Position numbers and translations under genes: made by a program
In this document: piece by piece, positions 14,118 to 22,011 of the stretch
How the letters are laid out: the number at the start of each line of letters is the position of its first letter
Position numbering within the stretch: position 1 is the stretch's first letter
Origin: a bacterium
GTDB lineage: Bacteria; Vulcanimicrobiota; Vulcanimicrobiia; Eremiobacterales; Eremiobacteraceae
Length of the DNA stretch: 34,403 nucleotides
Reading direction: 5' to 3'
NCBI GenBank assembly: GCA_902812405.1
Contig: CADDZI010000025.1
Span: 1 to 34,403 of the forward strand
Notes under the pieces: generated by a model
The model's input: the letters and a program-made list of their open reading frames with translations, nothing else
Told to the model about the DNA's origin: nothing
The model's database searches: none

Positions 14118-15572
14118 TTACGGCCGGCGGCCGACGTCACGCCGAGCCGGTGTGCCCTGCACCGACATCGCCTTGCGGCGGAACTCTTGATACGCACGCA
14201 GGAAGGCGCTTGCCGCCGCCGCGTGATCGACGATGGGCCGCGGATAACTCTGCGGCGTAAAGAACCCCAGCTCGGTCTGGCGCCGATGTTCAATCTCCCA
14301 GGGCGCGAAGATGAGTGCGGTCGGTAAACGAGCCAGTTCCGGACAATAGCGCCGAACATATCCGCCTTGCGGATCGAAAAGCATAGCTTGGCGGATGGGG
14401 TTGTAGATGCGTGGGTACGCCGCTTGATCCGACCCGATACCCGCCAACCGCTCCCAGTTTCCACTGCACAGCGCGGGATCCGCTTCGAGCATTTCGCGCA
14501 GGAAGTGGTCGCGCCCGGTTTTCCAATCCAAGCCCAGGTCGGCAACGCAAAACGATGCGGCGACGATGGCGGCCCGTTGGTGGACGTAGCCCTCCATGTG
14601 CAACTGCCTCATTGCCGCGTCGACCAGCGGATAGCCGGTCATGCCGTCTCGCCAGGCTGCGAAGAAGCGTTCGTCGTTGGCTCCGTAAAAGCCGCGCATC
14701 GCCTCCTGGAGCGGTTCGTCAACGGTCCGGGGGCGCCAGAACGCAAGGTGGAGGTAGAAGTCCCGCCACGCGAGCCGTCGCAGGAAGGCATCCATGGAAA
14801 TGCGCTCCTGCTCGAGGGTCCACGAGCGGTTCATTCTTTCCTGCACCGCCCGCACGACGGCGCGCGCGCTGATAAGCCCGAAGCGCAGGTAGGGTCCGAG
14901 ACGCGACGTCGCATTGCGTGCCGGGTACTCGGCGTTGGCTCCGTAGTCGGCCGCCCGCGCAGTCACAAAGCGTTCCAGAGCTCGGGCGGCGGCGGCTTCC
15001 GTTGGTTCCGGCATGCCCGGCGGGCCCGGCGGGTTCTCCAACACGCCGGGAGTATCGTCCGCTCCGTCGGGAACGGCGGGGGGCACGCCCGGCGGTATCG
15101 TCAGGCTGCGCCAGGCCCGATAAAAGGGTGGAAACACCCGGTAACCCGCACCCGACGCCTGCTTCAGCGCGGCAATGCTCTCCGGTTCGAAGACCGCGTC
15201 GCAGCCGACGCGGACGAAGCGGATGCCAGCCGTTTGCAGAGCCGTCTCCACGTCTTTTTCGATGTCGCGCTCACGCGGGTCGAGGGCCCGCGCACAAAAG
15301 ACTGCCGACGCACCCAGCCGCATCGCAGCCGCGCAGAACGCTGTCGCCGGCTCGCCGTCCAGAACCGACAGCGTGGCATTGCGCGCCGCCAGCTGGGTGC
15401 GAAGCGCGCCCACGGCGGCCAGCACGAATCGCACCTGACGTTCGTTGAGGCCGCTCAGTTGCGAGCGGCACCAGACCGCAAAGACCGGCCGATCCCGGCT
15501 CGTCGCAGCGGCCAACGCGGGATTATCATCCAAGCGCAAATCGCGGCGAAACCAGAACAGGCTTTTGGCCAT
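14118..15572 (-). CDS. Photolyase/cryptochrome-family flavoprotein with altered lesion pocket
   Basis: A 484-residue protein, normal for class I CPD photolyases. The N-terminal alpha/beta antenna domain begins MAKSLFWFRRDLRLDDNPAL. The C-terminal FAD domain includes FLRRLAWRDFYLHL (near 263-276), GYPLVDAAMRQL, the VHQR segment, LDWKTGRDHFL and a CSGNWERLAGIGSD segment. Aligned by eye to E. coli PhrB, Trp277, Trp359 and Trp382 are kept. Glu274 is Arg (R266 here), Asn341 is Gln, Trp384 is Arg, and the Asn378 that faces flavin N5 is Cys. Light-driven repair is therefore not certain; a cryptochrome-like or other-lesion role is possible. ATG at 15572; a small hairpin with GGG in its loop abuts it. 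Confidence 0.88.
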   Translation of the reverse strand: MAKSLFWFRRDLRLDDNPALAAATSRDRPVFAVWCRSQLSGLNERQVRFVLAAVGALRTQLAARNATLSVLDGEPATAFCAAAMRLGASAVFCARALDPRERDIEKDVETALQTAGIRFVRVGCDAVFEPESIAALKQASGAGYRVFPPFYRAWRSLTIPPGVPPAVPDGADDTPGVLENPPGPPGMPEPTEAAAARALERFVTARAADYGANAEYPARNATSRLGPYLRFGLISARAVVRAVQERMNRSWTLEQERISMDAFLRRLAWRDFYLHLAFWRPRTVDEPLQEAMRGFYGANDERFFAAWRDGMTGYPLVDAAMRQLHMEGYVHQRAAIVAASFCVADLGLDWKTGRDHFLREMLEADPALCSGNWERLAGIGSDQAAYPRIYNPIRQAMLFDPQGGYVRRYCPELARLPTALIFAPWEIEHRRQTELGFFTPQSYPRPIVDHAAAASAFLRAYQEFRRKAMSVQGTPARRDVGRRP

Positions 15573-15585
15573 GTGACCCCGTCAC
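15573..15585 (-). promoter_or_regulatory. Hairpin immediately upstream of the photolyase ATG
   Basis: GTGAC-CCC-GTCAC is a perfect 5-bp stem directly adjoining the start codon. In the mRNA the loop reads GGG, the only purine-rich sequence available as a weak Shine-Dalgarno. Folding could therefore influence initiation, but the stem is short. Confidence 0.35.
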
Positions 15586-15592
15586 GACAAAC

Positions 15593-15627
15593 GGAAGGCG
15601 CCCCGCTGGACTGCGGCGGCGCCTTCC
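15593..15627 (-). terminator. Strong stem-loop between the cytochrome c and photolyase genes
   Basis: GGAAGGCGCC (15593-15602) and GGCGCCTTCC (15618-15627) form a perfect 10-bp stem, extended inside by CCGC/GCGG around a TGGACT loop. It lies about 90 nt after the cytochrome c stop codon on the minus strand and 20 nt before the photolyase ATG. This is the strongest hairpin noticed in the window. The following minus-strand sequence (GTTTGTCG) is only weakly T-rich, so termination is likely but not certain. It may instead act as an attenuator for the photolyase gene. Confidence 0.6.
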
Positions 15628-15680
15628 TGACATGATCGATGTTCCATATCGGCGGTGTGCCGAACGCTTCCCCTGGGCCG

Positions 15681-15689
15681 CCCCCCCCC
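15681..15689. repeat. Homopolymer run of nine C
   Basis: Nine consecutive C residues lie in the non-coding gap after the cytochrome c gene. It affects no reading frame, and its length is prone to sequencing error. Confidence 0.9.
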
Positions 15690-15716
15690 GCGTGGGCTCC
15701 CGTCGTCGCCCGTGTC

Positions 15717-16160
15717 TTACTTCAAAGAGGCTACGTACGCCGCGACATCAGCCACCTGCTTATCGGTGAGCGGCAGCTTAGGCATCGCCGACTCTTTGTC
15801 GATGGCTTGCGGGTTGCGTACCATGTAGGCTACCTGTCCGGCCTTCAGGCCCATACCCGCCAGCTGCGGGCCGACCGAGCCGTTCTTGCCGCCCGTTCCA
15901 TGGCAGCTCGCGCAGTTGGCGGCGAAGACCGCCGCGCCCGCGCTTGCATTTCCCGGAGCGACCTTGGCGACGGGAAGCTTTGCCAGAGGAATGGGGAGCG
16001 GGCTGACCCCCACGTTGGCAGCCATTTCACTTCCACCCGTGCCCGCCGCCGTGGCTGCCGACGACGCCTCGCCACCGGACGACCCTTGATTCTTCGCACA
16101 CGCGGCCACCGAGATCACCGCCGCCAGCAGCAGGCAACCCACGATCCGTACGTTGTTCAC
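15717..16160 (-). CDS. Lipoprotein c-type cytochrome (single haem)
   Basis: A 147-residue protein starting at GTG 16160 with GGGAGG five bases upstream; the longer upstream frame is not protein-like. Residues 1-21 form a signal peptide ending in a lipobox (SVAAC), so it is probably anchored by lipid and faces the periplasm. A flexible Ser/Gly/Ala linker of about 30 residues follows. The mature domain has one haem-binding CASCH motif (near residue 84), GPQLAG and the likely axial-ligand Met in AMPKLPLTDKQVADVAAYV, typical of small class I cytochromes. It carries electrons between membrane or periplasmic redox enzymes; the partner is unknown. It lies 46 nt after the MFS gene on the same strand. 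Confidence 0.92.
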   Translation of the reverse strand: MNNVRIVGCLLLAAVISVAACAKNQGSSGGEASSAATAAGTGGSEMAANVGVSPLPIPLAKLPVAKVAPGNASAGAAVFAANCASCHGTGGKNGSVGPQLAGMGLKAGQVAYMVRNPQAIDKESAMPKLPLTDKQVADVAAYVASLK

Positions 16161-16206
16161 AGTATCCTCCCGTGCGTTGTTCGTTGAGATTGACAGCCCG
16201 AACGCC

Positions 16207-17490
16207 TTACCCGCACGCGCGAGGCGTTCCTCCCACGCCAGGCTCCCTGACACCGGCCAGAAGGATACCACCCGCCGCCGCACACGCCGCCACGACCGCA
16301 AACAGTATTTGGTACCCGCTCGCGACGTCGCCCCGAGCAGCCATGCGATCGACGAGCAGTCCGCCGAGCACGGGTGCCGCAACCTGGGGCGCCGACGCGC
16401 CGACGTTCCAGATCGCCATCAGGGCGCCTGCGCGCTTGGGCGGCACAAGCACGCACGCTAACGCCCAATCCACCGCGTAGTAGGCCCCCCAACCGAACCC
16501 GAGCAGCACTGCAATCGCCCATAACAGGTGCGGACTCGGACGTGCCGCAAGGCTTGCGCTCCCCAGCGCAAGCAACCCCAAAGCGCACCACAAGAGCGGC
16601 CGCTTGGGTATCCTGTCGCCGGCGATGCCTGCGGGCACCGTACCCGCCAGAGCACTGACCGTCATCAGCAACAGAAGCTCCAAACTGGCGGCCAGATAGC
16701 GGACGACGTGATGCACAAAACGGAGATAGAACGCAAAGAACGGCAAGATGAGGTAGAGGCCAAGGCTGACGAGCGTGCGCGAACCGATCAGCCACGTGAA
16801 GCTCGCCCGGTGAATCCAGCGGGTCGGGGGAGTATGTTCCGCGGGATCGGCTCGATTCACACTGCCTCCGGTTCCGCCTCGCAGCGTCGCAACGGTGATG
16901 ACAAGGCACACGATTAAGATCGCCGCCAATACCCCGGCCAGATGGAGCAGGCCGGCGCGAAAGGCAAACGCTCCCAATGCCGGGTCGGGTTGTCGCACGG
17001 TGAGACGAGCCGCCAGCAGGCCGGCGGCGTTCCCGGCCAGCCGGAAGATACCCATCGCCGCCGAGGCGCGGCTGCGCGCTTGCGCCGGGATGAGGCGCGG
17101 AATCAGGGCTTGATACGGGCCTCCGGCGATATTGAAGGCGATCTGGATGGCAGCGAAGGTCGCGATGACCTCCCAAAACGACGGCACGATCGCAAACGCA
17201 ACGAGGCCTGCGATGTTCACCAGCGTTCCCGCGGCGATGAGAACGCCGTGGCCCCCGCGCCGGTCGCTGAAGCTGCCGCCGCCATACTGGGAGACAATGG
17301 CCAGAAAGGCTCCCGACCCCGACAGAGCGGCCATTGCCGTCCCTATGTGCGCGGGCGCGAAGAATCGCGCCACCTGAGCCTGGAGAGCCGCTCCGAGCAG
17401 GGCCGCCCACTGTGCCTCCCAGGCGAACCAAAAGGCGGATAAACCGGCGAGGCGGAGCAGACCGGGGATGGACGCCGGCCTGCCTGTCAC
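16207..17490 (-). CDS. Major facilitator superfamily transporter
   Basis: A 427-residue integral membrane protein, the usual size for a 12-helix MFS carrier. Hydrophobic segments are spread through the whole length (for example GVLIAAGTLVNIAGLVAFAI and LLWAIAVLLGFGWGAYYAVD). The MFS loop 2-3 signature appears as GGGSFSDRRGGHGVLIAAG near residues 69-87, and a related GIAGDRIPKRPLLW lies in the second half. The start is GTG 17490, whose GTGA overlaps the stop of the upstream nucleotidyltransferase gene, so translation is coupled. A second long frame on the same strand (16157-17575) is rejected because it is Arg/Gly-rich and has no transmembrane pattern. The substrate cannot be told; the coupling suggests work with the two upstream proteins. 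Confidence 0.9.
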   Translation of the reverse strand: MTGRPASIPGLLRLAGLSAFWFAWEAQWAALLGAALQAQVARFFAPAHIGTAMAALSGSGAFLAIVSQYGGGSFSDRRGGHGVLIAAGTLVNIAGLVAFAIVPSFWEVIATFAAIQIAFNIAGGPYQALIPRLIPAQARSRASAAMGIFRLAGNAAGLLAARLTVRQPDPALGAFAFRAGLLHLAGVLAAILIVCLVITVATLRGGTGGSVNRADPAEHTPPTRWIHRASFTWLIGSRTLVSLGLYLILPFFAFYLRFVHHVVRYLAASLELLLLMTVSALAGTVPAGIAGDRIPKRPLLWCALGLLALGSASLAARPSPHLLWAIAVLLGFGWGAYYAVDWALACVLVPPKRAGALMAIWNVGASAPQVAAPVLGGLLVDRMAARGDVASGYQILFAVVAACAAAGGILLAGVREPGVGGTPRACG

Positions 17491-18236
17491 GCGGTCCAAG
17501 GCGCTTGGGATCTGCTTCGGGCATACTCCAGGTCGCACACAGTGTCGCAGTCGAAGCCAAGCGCCGGATCGGCACCGCGCACGGCGTAGGCGCGCCATCC
17601 CATCCGGCCGCCGATGCGCGCCGCGATGTCCTCCGGCGTCAGCCTGCCCGCCAGGTGGCGCGCGAACAGACGCACCCCAAGCTGCGCCGCAAGCCGCAGG
17701 GGGTTCTTACGCGCACGAAATGCTCGGCAGATCACGTCCGCATGGGTCAGCGCGGCTTCCACCCGCACAAGACACAAGCTGCCTCCCGTCCACCACGTTT
17801 TCCCGACCCGGGTAAACGCGCTGCGGCCTCCCGGAAAGGCCGCCAAGAACTCTTCCCGCGTGAAGATGGGGTAGGCGATATCCGCGTCGTCGGGGATGCG
17901 CCGAAGAAAGTCGTTGACGCAGGCAGCCGTGACAAACGGAAGATCAGACGCGCAGAGGACCAGTCGGCCGCCGGGAACCGATTGCAGTGCGGCCAGGATG
18001 TTGTCCGCATCGCCCCCGCGGTCCTCAATCCACGCATCGACCGCCGGATGCACGTCAAACATCTCACGGGGGGACACGACACTCACCCGCCCAATGCCGC
18101 CCGCCCCCCGAAGCGCTTCGAGCACAATGTCCAAGAGTCTGCGCCCCCTGATCTCGAGGAGCGCCTTGGGCGTGGCGCCAAGCTGCGCTCCGATCAGCCG
18201 GCCGCATGCCAGAACGACGCCTGACGTGGTCGTCAC
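17487..18236 (-). CDS. MobA-like NTP transferase family protein
   Basis: A 249-residue protein with the nucleotide-binding N-terminus of MobA/GlmU-type nucleotidyltransferases: VVLACG, then ATPKALLEIRGRRLLDIVLEAL (Lys near 24). A metal-binding Asp is in CASDLPFVT (near 97), and a late LGFDCDTVCDLEYA matches the usual FDIDTPEDL motif. The usual glycine-rich signature GGxSxRxG is altered. The middle part (ARKNPLRLAAQLG) resembles a MobA-like subfamily of unknown role, so cofactor cytidylyl- or guanylyltransfer cannot be assumed. GTG 18236 overlaps the upstream stop as GTGA, and its own TGA overlaps the MFS start in the same way. A link to the molybdenum hydroxylase 6 kb away is possible but unproven. 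Confidence 0.8.
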   Translation of the reverse strand: MTTTSGVVLACGRLIGAQLGATPKALLEIRGRRLLDIVLEALRGAGGIGRVSVVSPREMFDVHPAVDAWIEDRGGDADNILAALQSVPGGRLVLCASDLPFVTAACVNDFLRRIPDDADIAYPIFTREEFLAAFPGGRSAFTRVGKTWWTGGSLCLVRVEAALTHADVICRAFRARKNPLRLAAQLGVRLFARHLAGRLTPEDIAARIGGRMGWRAYAVRGADPALGFDCDTVCDLEYARSRSQAPWTA

Positions 18237-18826
18237 GCCGGCACGGACGTCACATAGCGTCCGCCGTTGGCTTCCATGACGGTGCGGATCTCGTCCGCGC
18301 TGGCGGCCAGTGCGGTCACCACCAGGACCAGCGCGCCCTCACTGACCGCATCAACCAGCCGAAAGGCGGCATGCGACGTCGGTTGCGGCGCCAACGCGCT
18401 GCCCAGTGTCGTGCCGATAAAGAGACCCACAACGAAGAACAACAAGACATCGCCCAGGCGCTGCAGCGGCGGTGCCACCGGTACGACCGCCTGGGCCGGC
18501 GTCAAAGAAACGAGGAACCCCGCAAGCACGCCGGCCGCGGCGCCGATCACGCCGCCGCGGTCCGCGGCGCGCCGCGCGCGGCCTTCGCTGTGTGCCGTAC
18601 CAAACCGGCCCAACGGATCCTCCGGCAGGACGTCGGCGGCAATCTGGGCTGCGCGCGCGAACTCCTCGGCAACGTGCTGCTCCCGGGCTCCCGCATGCAG
18701 AGCATCTCTGGGGATTCCGAGCGCCGCCAGCCCGGCGACGGCGCGCACGGCATCTTCCTGACCGGCAAACGCCGCACCAATGATGACGGATTGCGAGGTA
18801 CGTGGACGCTGTGTGGGAAACTCCAT
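18233..18826 (-). CDS. General-stress-protein-like membrane protein
   Basis: A 197-residue protein. The N-terminal part (SVIIGAAFAGQEDAVRAVAGLAALGI) resembles the YflT/GSP17M-type domain, a flavodoxin-like fold seen in general stress proteins. The C-terminal half contains two glycine/alanine-rich hydrophobic segments, GGVIGAAAGVLAGFLVSL and VLLFFVVGLFIGTTLGSAL, likely a membrane hairpin. A final soluble piece (ALVLVVTALAASADEIRTVMEANGG) matches the ADEIRxxMExxGG-type ending common in this family. ATG at 18826 has no close Shine-Dalgarno sequence; a GGAGGAGGAGAAGG run lies 17 or more bases upstream. Its stop overlaps the GTG of the nucleotidyltransferase gene. Function is unknown; an envelope stress role is the best inference. 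Confidence 0.75.
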   Translation of the reverse strand: MEFPTQRPRTSQSVIIGAAFAGQEDAVRAVAGLAALGIPRDALHAGAREQHVAEEFARAAQIAADVLPEDPLGRFGTAHSEGRARRAADRGGVIGAAAGVLAGFLVSLTPAQAVVPVAPPLQRLGDVLLFFVVGLFIGTTLGSALAPQPTSHAAFRLVDAVSEGALVLVVTALAASADEIRTVMEANGGRYVTSVPA

Positions 18827-18830
18827 CAGT

Positions 18831-19130
18831 GTGGAACCCGGTGCCTTCTCCTCCTCCAGCCCGGCTGACCGCAGCCGCCGCGTTCTCGTCGGGCGCGCCG
18901 TGACCGTCCGCCCGCGCCGCCCGCTGCCGGCGTACTTCACGCAGACACACAGGCGATGGATTGGAGCATCAGGCCGCGTCCATGCCGTCGTGCCCGGCGA
19001 TCGTGAAAACCCTCTGGTGAAAGTGGGCTTCGAAGATGGCACGCGAATTGTCTTCTTTCGTCTCCTCGATCTCGAGGTCGACGAGCAGGTACCCCTCCAC
19101 AACGTTCGGCACGGCCGGTTACCTGCTTGA
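18831..19130 (+). CDS. Small SH3-like domain hypothetical protein
   Basis: A frame on the strand opposite its neighbours, ending at 19130. From about 18900 it reads VTVRPRRPLPAYF, THRRWIGASGRVHAVV, then ENPLVKVGFEDGTRIVFFRL. This looks like a compact beta-barrel of the nitrile-hydratase-beta/KOW type (turn RRWIGASGRV, strand LVKVGF) and is far more protein-like than shadow frames here. The start is uncertain: GTG 18831 is listed, but ATG 18780 or GTG 18900 are equally open, and none has a Shine-Dalgarno sequence. The 3' end overlaps the convergent btuF end by 12 nt. Function is unknown. Confidence 0.5.
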   Translation: MEPGAFSSSSPADRSRRVLVGRAVTVRPRRPLPAYFTQTHRRWIGASGRVHAVVPGDRENPLVKVGFEDGTRIVFFRLLDLEVDEQVPLHNVRHGRLPA

Positions 19131-20033
19131 GCGCCTATGGCCTCGCGCCGGGCCCACCTCCGCACGCCGCCCGTAGGGCGCCGCGGAGCCGTGGACGACG
19201 TGCATGATCCATGCGATGCCGTCCACAACCCGCGGCCCATTACGTTCGAGAATGTCGTCCGACGGCGGGCTGTAGACGCGCCCGGCCTGGACGGCCCGCA
19301 GACTGCGCCAGGGCTCCTGCGCCCGCACCCGGGCCGTGAAGCCGACATCGCGCGCCACGATGATCGCATCCGGGTTGGAGCGCAAAAGCCACTCCGGGCT
19401 CACGTCCGGATAGGGCAAGCCTATCGAGCCGGCCACGTTCACCGCACCCGCACGTTGCAGCATATTGTTGATGAAGCTCGTGCGTCCCGCAGTAAACCCG
19501 GGAAGACCCAACAGAATGAAGATGCGTGGGCGGCCGGAATACCCGCGCACCCGGCGCGTGATAGCAGCCAGACGCCCGCGCAGCCGAGCGGACAACTCTC
19601 GCGCCTGGCGTTGCATGCGGCATGCCTCGCCAACCCCCGCAATGTCGGCCCACAGGTCGGCCAGTCCGCGGTTGGGCAGGTACCGGACGACGATGCCAAG
19701 CCGCGCCGCTGCGGCTCCTTCCGCCTCCTGATCGTGGAGAGCAAGCACAGCCGTCGGCCGCAGGGTCGCCAATCGTTCCAGATCGACGTGAGATAAGTCG
19801 GCCACGTGCGGCAACTCCGCCGCGGCCGGCGGGTAGTCATCAAAGGAGGTGTCGCCGACGAGCCGCCTCCCGCAACCGATGGCAAAGGCGATTTCGGTCA
19901 GGGACGGGGCGAGGCTGATGATGCGCGGCGCGGTGATGGCCGCCTGGGAAGGACGGCCCACAGGCGCCGAGCAGCCGCACGCCGCCGCGGCCAGCAGGGC
20001 CACGCTGGCACGGCGCCATACCGCGTGCGCCAT
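19119..20033 (-). CDS. btuF: Cobalamin ABC transporter substrate-binding protein
   Basis: A 304-residue periplasmic binding protein of the BtuF/FhuD class III fold. The N-terminus is a lipoprotein signal (ASVALLAAAACGC). Family motifs follow: RIISLAPSLTEIAFAIG (near 37-53), VGDTSFDDYPPAAAELPHVAD and DLERLATLRPTAVLA. The long inter-lobe helix is followed by PRIFILLGLPGFTAGRTSFINNMLQRAGAVN and SPEWLLRSNPDAIIVA. It delivers corrinoid to the BtuC-BtuD importer. The ATG overlaps the btuB stop as TGATG; a GTG one codon upstream is also possible. It is the last gene of the riboswitch-controlled operon. The last 20 residues are Arg-rich and atypical. Confidence 0.92.
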   Translation of the reverse strand: MAHAVWRRASVALLAAAACGCSAPVGRPSQAAITAPRIISLAPSLTEIAFAIGCGRRLVGDTSFDDYPPAAAELPHVADLSHVDLERLATLRPTAVLALHDQEAEGAAAARLGIVVRYLPNRGLADLWADIAGVGEACRMQRQARELSARLRGRLAAITRRVRGYSGRPRIFILLGLPGFTAGRTSFINNMLQRAGAVNVAGSIGLPYPDVSPEWLLRSNPDAIIVARDVGFTARVRAQEPWRSLRAVQAGRVYSPPSDDILERNGPRVVDGIAWIMHVVHGSAAPYGRRAEVGPARGHRRSSR

Positions 20034-22000
20034 CACTCCCGCGTGGCCAGGCGCAACGTCAGCGTCCGCCCGAGAACCGGATAGCCCAACACGTCCTCGG
20101 CGTTGTGGTTGTTCTCCAGATTGTCCAGCCGCACGGTCAACGCCAGAGAGCGGTTGATTCTCCTGCGAACGTGAATGCCGGTCATGACGTAGGGGCGCAG
20201 CAGTTCTGTATTCGCCTCATCCGCGAAGCGGCGGCCGACGAACACGCTCTGCAGCCCATACGACCACGGTCCGCGATCTACCCACGCGTCGAGCGAGGCG
20301 GTCGAGCTCGGCCGGTACAGCAGCCGGTTGCCCGCAAACTGCGGCGTTAGGTCCACCGCCCTCAGGTAATCGGTGTATGTCAGAGCCGCGTGCCCGTCAT
20401 GTCCGACATCCCGCTGCAGACTGAATTCAAGGCCGCGCACCCGTGCACGGCTGACGTTGAACGGTTCGACATCCCCAAAGGCGTCGATCGGGCGATTGAT
20501 GATGAGGTTCTCCGTGTCTTGGCCGAAGTACGCAAGCGTGGCGTTACTCGCAGCGCCGTGCTCACGCAGTCCGGCATCGAACGCCGCCGCATACTCGGGT
20601 GCCAGGTGCACGTTGCCGTAGCCCGGGTAGTACAACTCGTCCAGGTTCGGGCTGCGAAACGAGCGGCCGTAATTGAGCGTCACGTCGAGCGCGTGCGAAA
20701 GGTGCACGACCGCACCCGCACCCGGCACGTTCAGCGGTGTCGCGCCGGATGCGGTTTCCCGCCGCACGCCGGCCCAGACGACGAGCCGCGACCCCGGCGG
20801 CGCGAGTTCATCCTGCAGGTAGACGGCGCCGCGTGCATCCCGTGCCACGCACGGATGACTGACCGGCAGACCGGCGCAAGCGACCGGCGAGCCCGCGTAC
20901 GGCAGACCCGTAAACGCGTAGTCGAAGAGAGCAACGTCCGCCCGGACGTCGTAACCGGCCGTCACCACGTTGCCGCGCCCCGCACCAAGGGTCGCCCGGA
21001 CCGCCGCCGATCGTGAGGTTGCATTACCTTGCGTGTCGTACGGGAAGGGAGGCGTCGGATCGTAAAAGTGCAGCCGCCGGCCGCTGCTGCCGAACGCGAC
21101 GTCGATGTCGCCGTCGCGTAGGGGAAGGTCAAAGTCCGCCTCGGCACGCTGGTAGATGCGTATCTGTCGCGCTAAACCGCTGGGAGCGGACGCAGTACCG
21201 GGAGCACCCAGATCCTCGGCGTCGTTTTGCAGCATCAGCCCTGCGGCGACACTTCCCAGATGGGCGTTGACGTTGACGGCCGTGTCTTCCGTCTTGACGT
21301 CGTCGTTCGTGCGGACACCCGCCGGGTAGAACGCGCCGTACGCCGGATAGGCGAAGACATTGGCGGCCGACGCCGTCTGAGCGTCGATCCGTGTCAAGAG
21401 GTTAGGTGCTCCGAACGTCAGGCCAAGCCCCCGGGTGAAGGCGCCCTGGTAACCCCACTGACCGAAGAGGTTGAGATTGCCCCCGCTGACCGCCTGCTTC
21501 GTGATGATGTTGATCACGCCGCCGACGGCGGCACTGCCGTACAGAGTCGAGGCGCCGCCCTCCACCACTTCGATTCTAGCGATGAGATTGGTGGGTAGCG
21601 AGGAGAAATCGAAGACGCCTGTGTCTCCCTCGTTGGCCGGTTGACCGTTGATGAGAACGAGAGTCTGCTCTGAACTCGCCCCGCGCAGGGCGACCGTTGC
21701 GAGCGAACCGTACGGTCCGTACTGCGCGACGACGGCACCCGGGATGAAACGCAGCGCGTCCGCCGCAGTCGCGGCTCCCAGGCGGATCAGGTCGGCTCCG
21801 CTCAACGTCCAGACATCCCGCGGCGTCTCGTCGAGCAGCGTCCGATGCCGAGCCGCCGTCACGATGACCTGACCGATGCGCCGGGGTTGCGGCGAGGCCG
21901 TCGGGTTGGGCTGGGGCCCGAAAAGGCTCTCGGCCGCCGCAGTGGCGGCCAGCTGGCAGGCGACCGCGGCCGCCAGCGCAACACACAACAGATTCTTCAC
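20033..22000 (-). CDS. btuB: TonB-dependent outer-membrane receptor, BtuB-type
   Basis: A 655-residue outer-membrane beta-barrel starting at GTG 22000, with AAAGGAGG four bases upstream. Residues 1-25 are a signal peptide (VKNLLCVALAAAVACQLAA). A TonB-box-like GQVIVTAAR precedes the plug domain, which shows SGADLIRLGAATAADALRFIPG, VALRGASSEQTLVLING and IEVVEGGASTLYGSAAVGGVI. The rest is the barrel, with the conserved NYGRSFRSPNLDELYYPGYGN. It imports cobalamin or a related corrinoid using TonB energy. It lies 11 nt after btuD and overlaps btuF (TGATG). Its place behind a cobalamin riboswitch supports a B12 substrate. A TonB-dependent receptor implies an outer membrane. Confidence 0.93.
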   Translation of the reverse strand: MKNLLCVALAAAVACQLAATAAAESLFGPQPNPTASPQPRRIGQVIVTAARHRTLLDETPRDVWTLSGADLIRLGAATAADALRFIPGAVVAQYGPYGSLATVALRGASSEQTLVLINGQPANEGDTGVFDFSSLPTNLIARIEVVEGGASTLYGSAAVGGVINIITKQAVSGGNLNLFGQWGYQGAFTRGLGLTFGAPNLLTRIDAQTASAANVFAYPAYGAFYPAGVRTNDDVKTEDTAVNVNAHLGSVAAGLMLQNDAEDLGAPGTASAPSGLARQIRIYQRAEADFDLPLRDGDIDVAFGSSGRRLHFYDPTPPFPYDTQGNATSRSAAVRATLGAGRGNVVTAGYDVRADVALFDYAFTGLPYAGSPVACAGLPVSHPCVARDARGAVYLQDELAPPGSRLVVWAGVRRETASGATPLNVPGAGAVVHLSHALDVTLNYGRSFRSPNLDELYYPGYGNVHLAPEYAAAFDAGLREHGAASNATLAYFGQDTENLIINRPIDAFGDVEPFNVSRARVRGLEFSLQRDVGHDGHAALTYTDYLRAVDLTPQFAGNRLLYRPSSTASLDAWVDRGPWSYGLQSVFVGRRFADEANTELLRPYVMTGIHVRRRINRSLALTVRLDNLENNHNAEDVLGYPVLGRTLTLRLATRE

Positions 22001-22011
22001 GCGTCCTCCTT

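Noticed and set aside
16157-17575. Alternative minus-strand frame overlapping the MFS gene
   Set aside because: Arg/Gly/Ser-rich and lacking transmembrane pattern, while the overlapping frame has clear MFS helices and a coupled start.
17487-18236. MobA or MocA, molybdenum cofactor nucleotidyltransferase
   Set aside because: The signature loop GGxSxRxG is altered and the central region matches a different MobA-like subfamily; the specific function was not assigned.
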